From contig JAYKKT010000056.1 in assembly GCA_036023115.1 (NCBI GenBank), forward strand, positions 1,178,001 through 1,242,000: a stretch of 64,000 nucleotides of DNA, read 5' to 3'. Both the position numbers and the translations under genes were made by a program. The DNA is from Brasenia schreberi (lineage: Eukaryota > Streptophyta > Magnoliopsida > Nymphaeales > Cabombaceae). The first letter of the stretch is position 1. Each line of letters begins with the position of its first letter. The notes beneath the pieces are model-generated. The model saw nothing but the letters and a program-made list of their open reading frames with translations, did not search any database and had not been told where the DNA came from. Shown here piece by piece: positions 1 to 10,358 of this stretch.

Positions 1-479
1 AAAAGCAATAATCAAGATGATTAGACTTGTAACCATGTTACACCCTTGGGTCTCGCACTGTAACCATGTGGATAATTCTAGAGCTAGGGGATTCTAGAGT
101 ATTCTATTAGTTAGTTAAGAGGAGACTAATTATATACACAAGGGAGGTTAACGGAGTATGATATTAGTGAAAATCAACGCTCATGGCTATATGTTGTTAT
201 GATGCATGTGAGTGGTGTGCACTATACGTGTAGTCCTCCGGGATGCCAGTAAGGTAACACACACCCTTTCTATCTTGTGCATCGCTAGCACAATCAGAAT
301 TTGTCCCATGACAATACATTCCTAATTAAGCTGGACTCACCCTCGAGGTCATGTATGTGCTTAGCGCTTGTAGTGCTCTTTGGCTAAGTGTCGACCTCAA
401 TCGACTTTAACTGCCCAACTCCCTTGTCTATGTCCCAACGCCCTTTGGGTGCACCTATACCCAAGGCGTCACCCACACC
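1..479. other. non-coding, no gene recognised
   Basis: No ORF here resembles a known family. The stretch lies downstream of a minus-strand Gypsy gag relic and may be remains of the same element, but no LTR boundary or polypurine tract could be fixed. Confidence 0.4.
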
Positions 480-793
480 ATTATGGCCCCACACTCTCCC
501 GTTTTGGTACCTAGAAATAATCTTTAAATACCATATGAAATGCTCAAGGATCTTCTGGTCCCATTTCCCCTCGAGGAGCTTGGGTTCGGGTACTAGAAGT
601 CTGAGGAAGACGTATCCATCGTCGCTACTTCAGTAGAGGTCTAAAAGGCTTCTATCTTCGCCTAGTTAAAGGTCTGAAAATTCTGCAGCATATGAAAGAC
701 TTGCACCATCGCTTCCTTGGCACTGAATGCTTCTGGCACACCTTCCGCTTCTGCAACTGAGGTTGTTGCAACAACAGACTTCCCTTTAGCCAT
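480..793 (-). pseudogene. Ty3/Gypsy-like gag relic
   Basis: Read on the minus strand, a methionine start at 793 opens a short reading frame (MAKGKSVVATT...) that stops near 665. In a second frame the same strand continues with VPEPKLLEGKWDQKILEHF around 595-535. That phrase resembles the start of the retrotransposon gag domain of plant Gypsy elements (a VPEPK..G.R..KELENFLW pattern). The frame is broken by at least one stop and one frameshift. The upstream leader is cut by RTE-A, whose TSD at 1044-1059 and 2666-2681 marks the point. The family assignment rests on one short motif and is tentative. Confidence 0.4.
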
Positions 794-1059
794 CACCTTT
801 GTTGTTTTGCTGTTTTGTTTTGACTATTACAATGAAGAAAACTTTTCCTCCAACACTTACAATGTCAATACCTACAATCACTTACAATACTCTTACAACA
901 GACTACAGGACCAACCAACAACAATTCACAAATGACCTTTACAATTCTGTTGCAGCAAAAACTCAAACCGATTACAGTTAGTGACCACACTCAATTTCAA
1001 CAAGATTTTTGACTGTAACACTTGCAACAAGCAATGGACGTTTAACCACAACAAAGCAA

Positions 1060-2665
1060 ACAACAACAACAACTAAGCTTTTTCCCATACTAGACGGGGT
1101 TGGCTACATGGATTCTTTGTTTCCACAAATCCCTATCGTGTGCCATGTTAGCAGTTAACTCGCTATAAGCTATATCATTCTTTATTGTTTCTTTCCAACA
1201 CTTTTGTGGTCGTCCTCTACCTCTTTTAATACTTTCCAAATTTAGTTTTTCTAACCTTCTTACATTCTTCTTTTGATCTTCTTTCTATATATCCAAACCA
1301 TCTTAAACGATATTCTCTCATTTTATCCTCTATTGGTGCCACTCCTAATTTGTAACATGCCCTCTTTGCCTTGATTTTATTTTGTACTACTTTACTCCAC
1401 CACCAAGCTTCTTTTTGTACCGGTACACCTCCCTTAGATACCCCTAACACATCTTTCGCCACTTTCCTAATATGTATAGCCATATTGTTCCACATATCAT
1501 AGGGTGTACCAAAATAATTCCAAACATCTCCTTGAAGGACTTTCTGTTTAAATATATCTTCTTTCTCGCTTTTGAGGTTCCAGCATTTAGTCTGAATAGC
1601 TCGATGCACTCTTTTCTTTTTTGCCCATTTTTTTATTTGTAAATGCATAACTAAAAGTCGATGTTGGGTGGTTAAGCTTTCTCCTGGAATTACCTTGCAA
1701 TCTTTATAACATGCTCTATCTTTTTTTCTACAAATAAAGTAATCAATTTGTGTTTGTGATAAGCCACTCTTATAAGTAATTAAATGTTCATCTCGTATTT
1801 TGTAGATTATATTGACTATAAAGAGTTCAAATGCCATAGCAAAATTTAAAATCTCCCTACCTTCCTCATTTATATCCCCGAAACCAAAGTTTCCATGAAT
1901 CCCTTGATATCCTAATACCTCTTTACTGACATGCCCATTTAAGTCTCCTCCTAAACAAATCATCTCCCTTTGTGGAATCTTTTGAATCACCTTATCTAAC
2001 TCTTCCCAAAAAACTGTCTTTATACTATCTTTTAGTCCTACTTGGGGTGTATAAGCACAAACTATATTCAAAACCTCTACTCCTAACACTAATTTCAACA
2101 TCATGATTCGGTCACCATATCGTTGTATGTCTACTACACTATCCTTTAAATCTTTATTTATGATAATACCAACTCCGTTTCGAGCCTTTTCTTTACCTAA
2201 GTACCATAATTTAAAACCTGTATCCTCTATCTCCTTTGCTTTTTCTCCAACCCATTTTGTCTCTTGTAAACATAGAATATGAATCTTTCTCCGAATCATA
2301 GTATCTACCACCTCTATTAGCTTACCGGATAATGTTCCGATATTCCAAGAACCAATACAAATCTTATTATCTAGGACTACCTTCCTTACCGCTCGCATCC
2401 GTCCATAATTAAAATATGGAGACCCTCTCTGAAAATTTTTCACTACATTCGGGCGGCAATGTAGCGGGACTAACTTCTTTACTCACACCCATCCATGATA
2501 TGAGAACCCTCTCTGCAATTGATTCACTACATTCGGGCAAAAATGTAGTGGCCCTTGCTTACTTATTACTGTATTCAGGCTCTGCAGCACGTCGCTAGGC
2601 AGGAACGCCCCAAAGCAATGCTCATAATTTTTGTAATCCATGTTATAAAAATCCGACGAAGTTTT
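1060..2665 (-). mobile_element. RTE-clade LINE copy A, 5'-truncated and internally deleted
   Basis: This minus-strand element ends at 1060 in the (TTG)n tail preceded by TATGGGAAAAGGCTTAG, the 3' signature shared by every RTE copy in the window. Its 5' end is truncated inside the 5' UTR at about 2665. Flanking TSDs are AACCACAACAAAGCAA (1044-1059) and AATCACAACAAAGCAA (2666-2681), 15 of 16 identical. Compared with RTE-D it lacks the whole reverse transcriptase. The deletion joint at 1346-1353 falls in the 8-bp sequence ACAAATTA (minus strand), which occurs at both ends of the lost segment in RTE-D. The element therefore arrived by target-primed insertion and appears to have lost its RT by a microhomology deletion. 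Confidence 0.9.
1226..2443 (-). CDS. RTE endonuclease ORF fused to the element's C-terminus (RT deleted)
   Basis: An uninterrupted 405-residue frame. Residues of about 25-250 form an exonuclease-endonuclease-phosphatase (APE-type) LINE endonuclease. Visible motifs are the Asn of SWNIGTL, the Glu of LQETKW, the Tyr of AYTPQVG, the Asp and Asn of GGDLNGHV, the Asp of QTQIDYF and the His of TTQHRLLV. In a full RTE this domain nicks the target and a reverse transcriptase follows. Here KAKRACYK is joined directly to [12 protein letters not shown], which belongs near the C-terminus, so no RT remains. The last 12 residues are frameshifted relative to the full-length consensus. The frame being open over 1.2 kb suggests the insertion is fairly young. 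No evidence for expression is visible. Confidence 0.8.
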   Translation of the reverse strand: MKNFQRGSPYFNYGRMRAVRKVVLDNKICIGSWNIGTLSGKLIEVVDTMIRRKIHILCLQETKWVGEKAKEIEDTGFKLWYLGKEKARNGVGIIINKDLKDSVVDIQRYGDRIMMLKLVLGVEVLNIVCAYTPQVGLKDSIKTVFWEELDKVIQKIPQREMICLGGDLNGHVSKEVLGYQGIHGNFGFGDINEEGREILNFAMAFELFIVNIIYKIRDEHLITYKSGLSQTQIDYFICRKKDRACYKDCKVIPGESLTTQHRLLVMHLQIKKWAKKKRVHRAIQTKCWNLKSEKEDIFKQKVLQGDVWNYFGTPYDMWNNMAIHIRKVAKDVLGVSKGGVPVQKEAWWWSKVVQNKIKAKRACYKLGVAPIEDKMREYRLRWFGYIERRSKEECKKVRKTKFGKY

Positions 2666-2681
2666 AATCACAACAAAGCAA

Positions 2682-2920
2682 CTTCACAAAATTACATCAA
2701 TTACATGAGTATGATAGGAATACACTCAAAAATATCACAGCAATTCAGATCAAATTCAGATCAAAAGTTCTATCACAGAATTTTCCACAAGAAAGCAACT
2801 ACAAAATCTCTGGCTGTTATACTTATTTCTGTTGGCCCATTTGTGATCAATCCAACCTTATCAGATGATCACCGATTTTTTTTATTTAGGACCCAACCAA
2901 ACCTATACAAATCAGACTTA
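2682..2920. other. spacer between two RTE copies
   Basis: About 240 bp of AT-rich sequence between the 5' end of RTE-A and the 3' end of RTE-B. It continues the leader of the Gypsy relic that RTE-A interrupts. No coding potential recognised. Confidence 0.4.
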
Positions 2921-4358
2921 ACAACAACAACAACAACTAAGCCTTTTCCCATACTAGACGGGGTCGGCTACATGGATTCTTTGTTTCCACATATCTCTAT
3001 CGTGTGCCATGTTAGCAGTTAACTCACAATAAGCTAGATCATTCTTTATTGTTTCTTTCCAACACTTTTGTGGTCGTCCTCTACCTCTTTTAATACTTTC
3101 CAAATTTAGTTTTTCTAACCTTCTTACAGGTTCTTCTTTTGATCTTCTTTCTATATGTCCAAACCATCTTAAACGATGTTCTCTCATTTTATCCTCTATT
3201 GGTGCCACTCCTAATTTGTTTCTAATAACCTCATTATGTATACGGTCTTTTCTTGTATGACCACTCATCCATCTCAACATCTTCATTTGTGTCACTGACA
3301 TCTTTTGTACATGTTGATGATTAACTGCCCAACACTCAGAACCATAAAACATGGCAGGCCTAACTGCTGCTCTATAATATTTACCTTTTAATTTTAATGG
3401 CATCTTCTTATCACAAAGAATACCTGATGCTCCTCTCCATTTTAACCAACCAGCATTAATTCTATGTGTAACATCTCCATCAATTCTTCCATCACTTTGA
3501 AAAATTGACCCTAGGTATTTAAAAGTTTCCTTTTGGGGAATGCAATGTGTGCCAATTTTAATTTCTATGTCCTCTGAAGTAGCCAAATGATCAAACTTAC
3601 ATTCCATATATTCTGTCTTTGTTCTACTAAGTTGGAGGCCTTTGTTTTCTAATGTTTCTCTCCATAGTTCCAATTTTCTATCAACTTTTTCCTTAGACTC
3701 CTCCACTAATACAATGTCATCTGCAAATAACATACACCAAGGTACTTCATCTTGAATATGTTTTGTTAACTCATCCATCACCGTTATAAATAAGTATGGA
3801 CTTAAAGTTGATCCTTGATGTAACCCAATATTAACTTCAAAGAAGTCTGTCGTTCCTTCATGAGTCCTCACACATGTTTTTGCACCATCATACATGTCTC
3901 TTATAAGGTTAATATATGTCAATGGGATACCTCTTTTTTCCAAAGTTCTCCAAAGAACCTCCCTCGGTACCCTATCATAAGCTTTTTCTAGATCAATAAA
4001 TATCATGTGAAGGTCTTTCTTTTTTGCTCTAAAATGTTCCATAAGACGTCTCAAAAGGTGAATCGCTTCAATAGTAGATCTACCTGGCATAAATCCAAAT
4101 TGGTTCTCTATTGTACTTGATACTTGTCTTAACCTACGTTAGATAATTCTTTCCCATAATTTCATAGTGTGACTCATTAACTTGATACCTCGATAATTCG
4201 CACAATTTTGAATGTCTCCCTTGTTCTTATATATGGGTATAAGTGTACTTGCTCTCCATTCCTCGGGCATCTTTTGGTTTTTCCATATTTCATTAAATAG
4301 TCTTGTGAGCCAAGTGATTCCTATTTCTCCTAGTATTTTCCAAACTTCTATAGGAATA
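2921..4358 (-). mobile_element. RTE-clade LINE copy B, 5'-truncated (RT half)
   Basis: Minus-strand copy with its (TTG)n tail at 2921-2935. It covers the RT domain through the 3' end. Its 5' end meets RTE-C head to head at about 4358, and no TSD could be found for the pair. This is the best-preserved reverse transcriptase in the window. Confidence 0.88.
2954..4350 (-). pseudogene. RTE reverse transcriptase, one in-frame stop
   Basis: Two open segments in the same frame (4350-4139, then 4090-2954 from its first Met) are separated by a stop at about 4136-4138. RTE-D has a Lys codon at that position. Core RT motifs are present: [17 protein letters not shown] with the first catalytic Asp, [13 protein letters not shown], and [11 protein letters not shown] with the catalytic Asp pair. 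Downstream come the thumb region, the [15 protein letters not shown] segment and the conserved tail ending in [11 protein letters not shown]. The N-terminal endonuclease is absent through 5' truncation. Apart from the single nonsense codon the RT reads well, so decay is mild. Confidence 0.85.
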
Positions 4359-5555
4359 GTATCAAGTACAACAGAGAACCAATTTGGATTCATGCCAGAC
4401 AGATCTACTATTGAAGCGATTCACCTTTTAAAACGTCTTATAGAACATTTTTTAGCAAGAAAGAAAGACCTTCACATGATATTTATTGATCTAGAAAAAG
4501 CTTATGATAAGGTATCGAGGGAGGTTCTTTGGAGAACTTTGGAAAAAAGAGGTATTCCATTGACATATATTAACCTTATAAGAGTCATGTATGATGGTGC
4601 AAAAACATGTGTGAGGACTCATGAAGGAATGACAGACTTCTTTAAAGTTAATATTGGGTTACATCAAGGATCAACTTTAAGTCCATACTTATTTATAATG
4701 GTGATGGATGAGTTAACAAAACATATTCAAGATGAAGTACCTTGGTGTATATTATTTGCAGATGACATTGTATTAGTGGAGGAGTCTAAGGAAAAAGTTA
4801 ATAGAAAATTGGAGCTATGGAGAGAAACATTAGAAAGCAAAGGCCTTTGACTTAGTAGAACAAAGACAATATATATAGAATGTAAGTTTGATTATTTGGT
4901 TACTTCAAAGAACATAGAAATTAAAATTGGCATACATTGCATTCCCTAAAAGTAAAGTTTTAAATACCTAAGGTCAATTTTTTAGAGTGATGGAAGAATT
5001 GATAGAGATGTTATGCATAGAATAAATGTTGGTTGGTTAAAATATTGAGGAGCATCAAGTATTCTTTGTGATAAGAAGATACCATTATAATTAAAAGGTA
5101 AATATTATAGAGCAACAACTAGGCCTGCCATGTTTTATGGTTCTGAGTGTTGGGCAGTTAATCATCAACATGTACAAAAGATGTTTGTGATAGAAATGAA
5201 GATGTTGAGATGGATGAGTGGTCATACAAGAAAAGACCGTATACATAATGAGGTTATTAGAAACAAATTAGGAGTGGCACCAATAGAGGATAAAATGAGA
5301 GAACATCATTTAAGATGGTTTGGACATATAGAAAGAAGATCAAAAGAAGAACCTGTAAGAAGGCTAGAAAAACTAAATTTGGAAAGTATTAAAAGAGGTA
5401 GAGGACGACCACAAAAGTGTTGGAAAGAAACAAGAAAGAATGATCTAGCTTATTGGGAGTTGACTCCTAACATGGCACACGATAGGAATCTGTGGAAACA
5501 AAGAATCCATGTAGCCGACCCCGTCTAGTATGGGAAAAGGCTTAGTTGTTGTTGT
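4359..5555 (+). mobile_element. RTE-clade LINE copy C, 5'-truncated, head to head with copy B
   Basis: Plus-strand copy starting in the RT domain at the equivalent of [18 protein letters not shown] and ending in the (TTG)n tail at 5543-5555. RT motifs [11 protein letters not shown] and [11 protein letters not shown] are recognisable at 4481-4780. Several stops and frameshifts lie between 4850 and 5110, and the C-terminal 132 codons (5130-5528) are open again. The left end abuts RTE-B at 4358/4359, giving an imperfect inverted repeat with arms of about 1.2 kb. The right end lies in a Copia gag relic. It is more decayed than B. Confidence 0.88.
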
Positions 5556-5559
5556 ATTT

Positions 5560-6149
5560 TTGTTCATATGTTCTTGCTCTATTGCTAGTTTCAAGGGCAA
5601 TTCCAAAAGGTTAATCTTTAACCCTAACCTAAGGGCAGTGGTGTTCATGTTCCATTATGGGGTAGACTGTTTAGGATTGTTGATATTTGCATCGGTTTTG
5701 GGATGACTGACTTTGCACGGCTAGATATCTAGCCATTACTAACATGTAATTTACATGTTCTACTACGTTATCTCCTTCTCTTATTTTGAATGAGTTGTAC
5801 TTTTGTAGTAGCAACTGCACATGTAGTTTGGTAGTTATGTTATACTTTGTTGTTATTGAATCAAATAGTTATTTTACGGTCTCATATTCTTCGAAGACCC
5901 TTATCAAGTCATCCTCCATGTATGTCAACATGACTATCCTTGCTATAGTGTCATCTTTTAGAAATGTTTTATACATTTTTATCTGTTGCTCAGTTGCGTC
6001 TGATGGTGGCGGACACATGGTTTCCTTTAATACATACTCAATACCTTCAAGTGTTAGAGCAAGTGAGATTCTCCTCTTCCATGTTTGGAAGTTCAAACCG
6101 TTTAGTTTTTGGTTTTTGCCAATTTAGACATACATATTCTTGAACTCAT
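5560..6149 (-). pseudogene. Ty1/Copia gag relic
   Basis: On the minus strand a start at 6149 is followed, with one frameshift, by LNGLNFQTWKRRISLALT and the rest of a UBN2-type Copia gag. The frame 6096-5869 is open for 75 codons. After a shift the match continues with YNSFKIREGDNVVEHVN and a tail near 5600. Gag of this family packages element RNA. The 3' side is cut by the RTE-C tail at 5555. No protease, integrase or RT of this copy is found to the left, so only the 5' part survives. Confidence 0.65.
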
Positions 6150-7238
6150 TTTTATGTATTTGGCAATTATAACAATTAGGCAGTCTAAAAAGGAAACAAA
6201 CAATAAGCAACAGACACCCAAAGCAGGAACCTTGTTAGAACGATGCATAATATCATAAAAACAAGCTAAAAATAACTTATAAGCAACCTGGGATAAATCA
6301 GTATTTTTCCCAAAAATTTCTGCCTTTAGCATTTTTCAAAAAATACCATGGGTAAAACTATAATTTTATTTATCCACTTTTGAAATTTTCTAAAAAGCCT
6401 AAAGATAGACTCGTAAATTACTCTTTGGTATTTCTATAAAATTTGTAACTGATCGAGATTAATTCTGTAATTTTAACCCTTAGTCTGAATCAGTAATTTT
6501 CTCAAAAGTACAGGGACAAACCTGTCTTTTAATACAATGGTAGAAATGTAATAATTTAATCCACAAAGGGCAATAACATAAAACAATAGCTCGGTATTTC
6601 ATAATTTTCACATACTGTCGGAAGGTAAAAATGACTTTTTGCTCAATAAGGGAAAAATAGTCTTTTGTCTAGGGGTAGTTTTGTAATATAAAAAAAGGCC
6701 AGGGTAGAACGGACTTTTCAGTTTGCTTCCCGGGATGATTTCTGCGAAACCGCTAGTTTCGGCCCATAGTTTCCTAAAAATTGCTTGGTGGTTTTCGGGT
6801 CTATTTAAACAAAGAGAGAGAGAGAGCGATCTCACCTGAAAGAGGGAGTGAGAGAGGGTGGCCTGCGGCATTGTGTGGCGGTCGTCGCTGACCGGTGACT
6901 TGCTGTTTCTTTTCCCAACCAGCGGTCGACTGCCTTTCCTTTTCTTGGCCTTTCGGCCTTCAGCCATCTTCGGCTTTGGTTCTGGCATTTCAGCCTTCTG
7001 TCGTTTGCAGCTTTGGTTCTAGCCTTTCGGCCTTCTGTCATCTGTGACTTTGATCTTGCTTTCGGCCTTCTGCCATCTGCGACTTTGATCTTGCTTTCGG
7101 CCTTCTGCTGTCTGCGGCTTTGATCTGGCCTTTCGGCCTTCTCTCGCTCGTTTCCTCTCTTTTTTTCTTTCTTCTCCCACTTTTTGTTTTGAACAGTAAC
7201 GCATACCTTGGTTTTTTTTTTGCAAGGTCAACTACGAG
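6150..7238 (-). other. probable untranslated leader of the Copia relic
   Basis: Non-coding sequence between the gag relic and a primer-binding-site-like motif. It contains a GA-rich run near 6811-6826 and a tandem repeat (6948-7150). Short ORFs on the minus strand here (6608-7231) are low-complexity translations of those repeats and are not called. A TATTTAAA motif near 6803 could act on the plus strand, but nothing downstream supports a gene. Confidence 0.35.
6948..7150. repeat. 35-37 bp tandem repeat, about 5.6 units
   Basis: Units start at 6948, 6984, 7021, 7058, 7093 and 7128 (last one partial). Each carries the core TTTCGGCCTTC and a variable CTTTGRTCT end. Units 4 and 5 are 35 bp, the others 37 bp. 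The array lies in the inferred leader of the Copia relic and is more GC-rich than its surroundings. Confidence 0.85.
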
Positions 7239-7670
7239 ACCCTGATACTACTGATGACGACTCTGAAGCCGACTGAAGCTTTCTGATTGCCGGAGTTCGA
7301 TGTTGCGTTTGTTCTCTGTCTAGTTTTCCAAGTACACCTGTAGCGAAAATGGTGTGGTTCGTTTGAGGTTTCCTCACAGCGGCCTTTTTTAGGTTGACTT
7401 TGTGTATTTTTCTTTTGTTTTCCTCTGTATGTTACTATATGCACTACTCTTATTTATAGAGCAGTGCCTGCTCCATGTCTTCCTATTATCCAGTTGTGCT
7501 TCTCTTATCTAGAGCATCCATATCTGGACTGTTACCGTGTTTTCTGGTAATGGTGCGGCTGTTACTCGGGCCTATCGGTAACTCCTGACACGGTAACGGT
7601 CTGGATGGTTAGTCCAACCGTTACCATGTTGAGTTGCCGAAAATAGCCACTTTGTAACAGTTATAACGGG
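7239..7670 (-). mobile_element. putative Copia 5' LTR and primer-binding site
   Basis: On the minus strand TAGTATCAGGGTC (about 7250-7238) resembles the initiator-Met tRNA primer site TGGTATCAGAGC of Copia elements. A TATA-like CTATAAATAAG lies about 200 bp upstream (minus strand, near 7460-7450), where an LTR promoter would be expected. The outer LTR edge is a guess, and no second LTR was found for comparison. Confidence 0.35.
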
Positions 7671-8867
7671 GAAGACCTTTCTTGAAAGACTTACAAGATA
7701 TAACACACCTCCTACAACTTATAAGACTCAGCTTAGGGACTTACAACAAACTACAGACCAGACTTATGACAAATTTACAACAGGCTCTACAAATTAGTAT
7801 TAGAGCAGTTTGAGGTTGATTGAGCAAAATTGAGTAGAATCGCAAAAATTAAGATTTTAGAGTAGTTTTCTAATTAGTTAGTTAAGCGATAACATCCTTG
7901 ACTGCCACTAGAATTATGGAAAAGGTTCTACAATATGTATCATCTAGGAAAATCATGAGGATGAACCTAGAAGCTTCTTAAGGAAACCATCCTCTCCTAT
8001 ATAAGGGCATGGGGTGCTTGATGACCAAATAGGTTGGTATGTTAGATAATGCCTTGGGTGTAGGTTTACTAATACTGCTAGATTTTCACTCAATCAATGG
8101 AGATTAACTTTATTTGCACAAATCGACACACAATTTGAGAGTTTGAAGTAGATTACAACCAAATTGCAGAATTTCCTATCTATTCCTATCTCTATCTGTC
8201 ACCTTGTGAATGATGAAAACCTCATCAACTAATCACCAAACCTTGTGAGGTAGGGTCCAATCAACTCCATACATCTCCACCTCACTGTCGTATAAGTTTC
8301 GAACCGAACAAACATTGTTTGCTTGAGCGAAATGTCATCGATTCCATCGAAAAATCAGCTTGGCAGAATTCACATAATTCAAAAACACCCGACTTTTTCC
8401 TCAAGTTTGCTCGATCTGCCTCAAATCAATTCGATAGTTGATTGCCCTCGGCAATTCACGACCCAGCTCCTCAATCTCCACCTCAATCAATGGATATATT
8501 CCGAAATTCACAGATCGACACTCAACTCAAATGATGAAAGCTGATTTTTGTATTGTAGAAAATTTTAATCCGTTTCTAATTACTATAGAACTCACTCTCG
8601 AATTGGTAGATATGTTCCGATCTGTCCTCTTCTTGATTATTCTCCACTAAATCAAGGCTTTTAACAACAAAATTACACTCTTATAACTTCTATTTTTCTG
8701 TAGATCTTCGGCGATTGCATTTTTCACTAATGATCTCACTGTTTTTTGATGATTTACTCTTGATCGTGATTGACGTTGTTTAGACCTATCTTGAAAAGGA
8801 TAGATTGACACTTGGTCAACGAAGATCACACTTCATTTAACTTAGATCTAGGCTTTTTCGTAGCCAA
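7671..8867. other. non-coding; LTR-like promoter motif
   Basis: No gene recognised. CCTATATAAGGG near 7998-8009, preceded by TTAGTTAGTTAAG-type sequence (7873), looks like the TATA region of a plus-strand LTR, but no boundaries or internal domain could be assigned. ORFs at 8323-8650 have no recognisable family. Confidence 0.3.
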
Positions 8868-9146
8868 CCTAAATCAATTGCATGCCTTGTTGAATTTTTC
8901 TGCAAAATTTCAGGTCAGGTTATACGTACTTTCGTTAGCCTCTTTATGATCAGACTCATCAAATGATCGCTTATTTTCGCTATTTCTAATCCGATCAAAC
9001 CTATACCCTAAATCAATTGCATGCCTCGTTGAATTTTTTTGCAAAATTTCAGTCAGGTTATACGTACTTCCGTCAACCACTTTTTGATCAGAGACTCATC
9101 AAATGATCACTTATTTTCACTATTTCTAATCCGATCAAACCTATAC
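8868..9146. repeat. tandem duplication, 139-bp unit
   Basis: Unit 1 (8868-9006) and unit 2 (9007-9146) both begin CCTAAATCAATTGCATGCC and end GATCCGATCAAACCTATAC-like, differing at scattered positions. Non-coding. Confidence 0.9.
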
Positions 9147-9999
9147 ATATCCTGCTTGCTTCAATAAAATTTTTGGAATAAAAGAACGATGGATAGCTCT
9201 TCAAAATGTCATTGATATTCGCCAAAAATCTAGCCTTAGAATTTTGCAAACCTAGTTTGAAATTGAATTCCGACTTGACTCGATTTGTAGGAGGAGCTTT
9301 GTTCTCCACAGATGATCGATCGACTGGCTTTGTTGCAGTAAATTCTCCTTGATATCAACCTCAAATTGTTCTGAAACCAATTTGTCACTGACCTTTTTCC
9401 CGTGCCTGCTAAATAGGTGTTTCGGTTCGATGATGGCAATAGGACTCGTTCTACTTAGCTACACACCCACAACCGGCAAGATCTAGTGTGTGGGGACTTT
9501 TTCCTAGTATGAATGCCTGCTCTTACTCATGAGACAAGGCACTCCCGCACATACTCGGTTGCATGGCTCTTGGTATTCCTCACTTTCACACACAGACTTA
9601 GTTTTTATTTACTTTCAATAAATTAAGAAGATTTGATACAAGTTGAGGGTTGTGCACAATATAAAATTTGTATACATGCTTGAAGGCTAATTTCAAGTTG
9701 TGTTCATGTGGCACTTTGGTGTTGTCTCAAATTGCCCACTAATTTCGCCTTTTGGACTATTTTTTTTCACGTACTTGTTTGCATCAAACAGATCGACCCA
9801 AAAGAGGCCCTATTTTTTTGAGTCACTTCGGGTGAATGCCGAAGATGACCTTTTTCTTTGAAGCTATGTCTTTTCTATGTATAACTACCTTTAACTTGTG
9901 CGTCCAAATTACGGGTTTTTTTGGTTTTATATGGGACGAAAAGATAGCAAGACTTGATATTCTTGGCTCTCATAGTTAGACTTGATTGTGAATGTTTGA
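9147..9999. other. non-coding, nothing recognised
   Basis: AT-rich sequence without a recognisable coding region or repeat. Short minus-strand ORFs at 9088-9439 have no motif. Confidence 0.3.
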
Positions 10000-10004
10000 A
10001 TGAT

Positions 10005-10358
10005 CAGCAGCCTTTGACATGGCTGGTTTGGAACCTTCCCAACGGTTTCAACTGGAACCGAACCAAGCCAGAAGATGATGTTTGGGACTTGACCTGGAAT
10101 CGAGGAACCATCCAATTCATTTCCAGTTCCACCTTCTATGGAACTGGAAGCAACAATTCCAAACTACCGGTTCCATATTTTTTATTTTTTTAAATTCAAA
10201 ATTTTAATGAGTTTTTTTGTTCCAGGTGGTTTAGAACTCAGATTGAAATGAAGCCATAACTGGAACGGTCCAATTCCAGTTCTTGTTTTCAAGAAAACCA
10301 AAACGGGGGATTTAGAACTGGTAGTTCCGGTTTACCTGGAACAGGCCATGTCTAGGTA
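10005..10358. mobile_element. hAT-like MITE with GGAACC/GGTTCC subterminal motifs
   Basis: A segment of about 350 bp with imperfect inverted ends: GACATGGCTGG near 10015 and, inverted, CAGGCCATGTC near 10344-10354. Between them are at least ten copies of GGAACC, GGTTCC or CCAGTTCC in both orientations, the density expected of transposase-binding subterminal repeats. It has no coding capacity. An 8-bp TSD could not be identified, so the boundaries and superfamily are tentative. Confidence 0.45.

Noticed and set aside
388..636. 82-codon plus-strand ORF
   Set aside because: It is antisense to the Gypsy gag relic and has no motif of its own.
4212..4850. 212-codon plus-strand ORF across the RTE-B/RTE-C joint
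   Set aside because: Its first part is antisense to RTE-B and only the part after about 4359 is true RT, so the ORF is chimeric.
2921..5555. Twin-priming 5' inversion of a single LINE
   Set aside because: Both arms contain the complete 3' end, whereas twin priming leaves one 3' end and a non-overlapping inverted 5' piece.
5606..5625. Telomere-like AACCCTAACC near the Copia relic
   Set aside because: Only about two imperfect units; no array.
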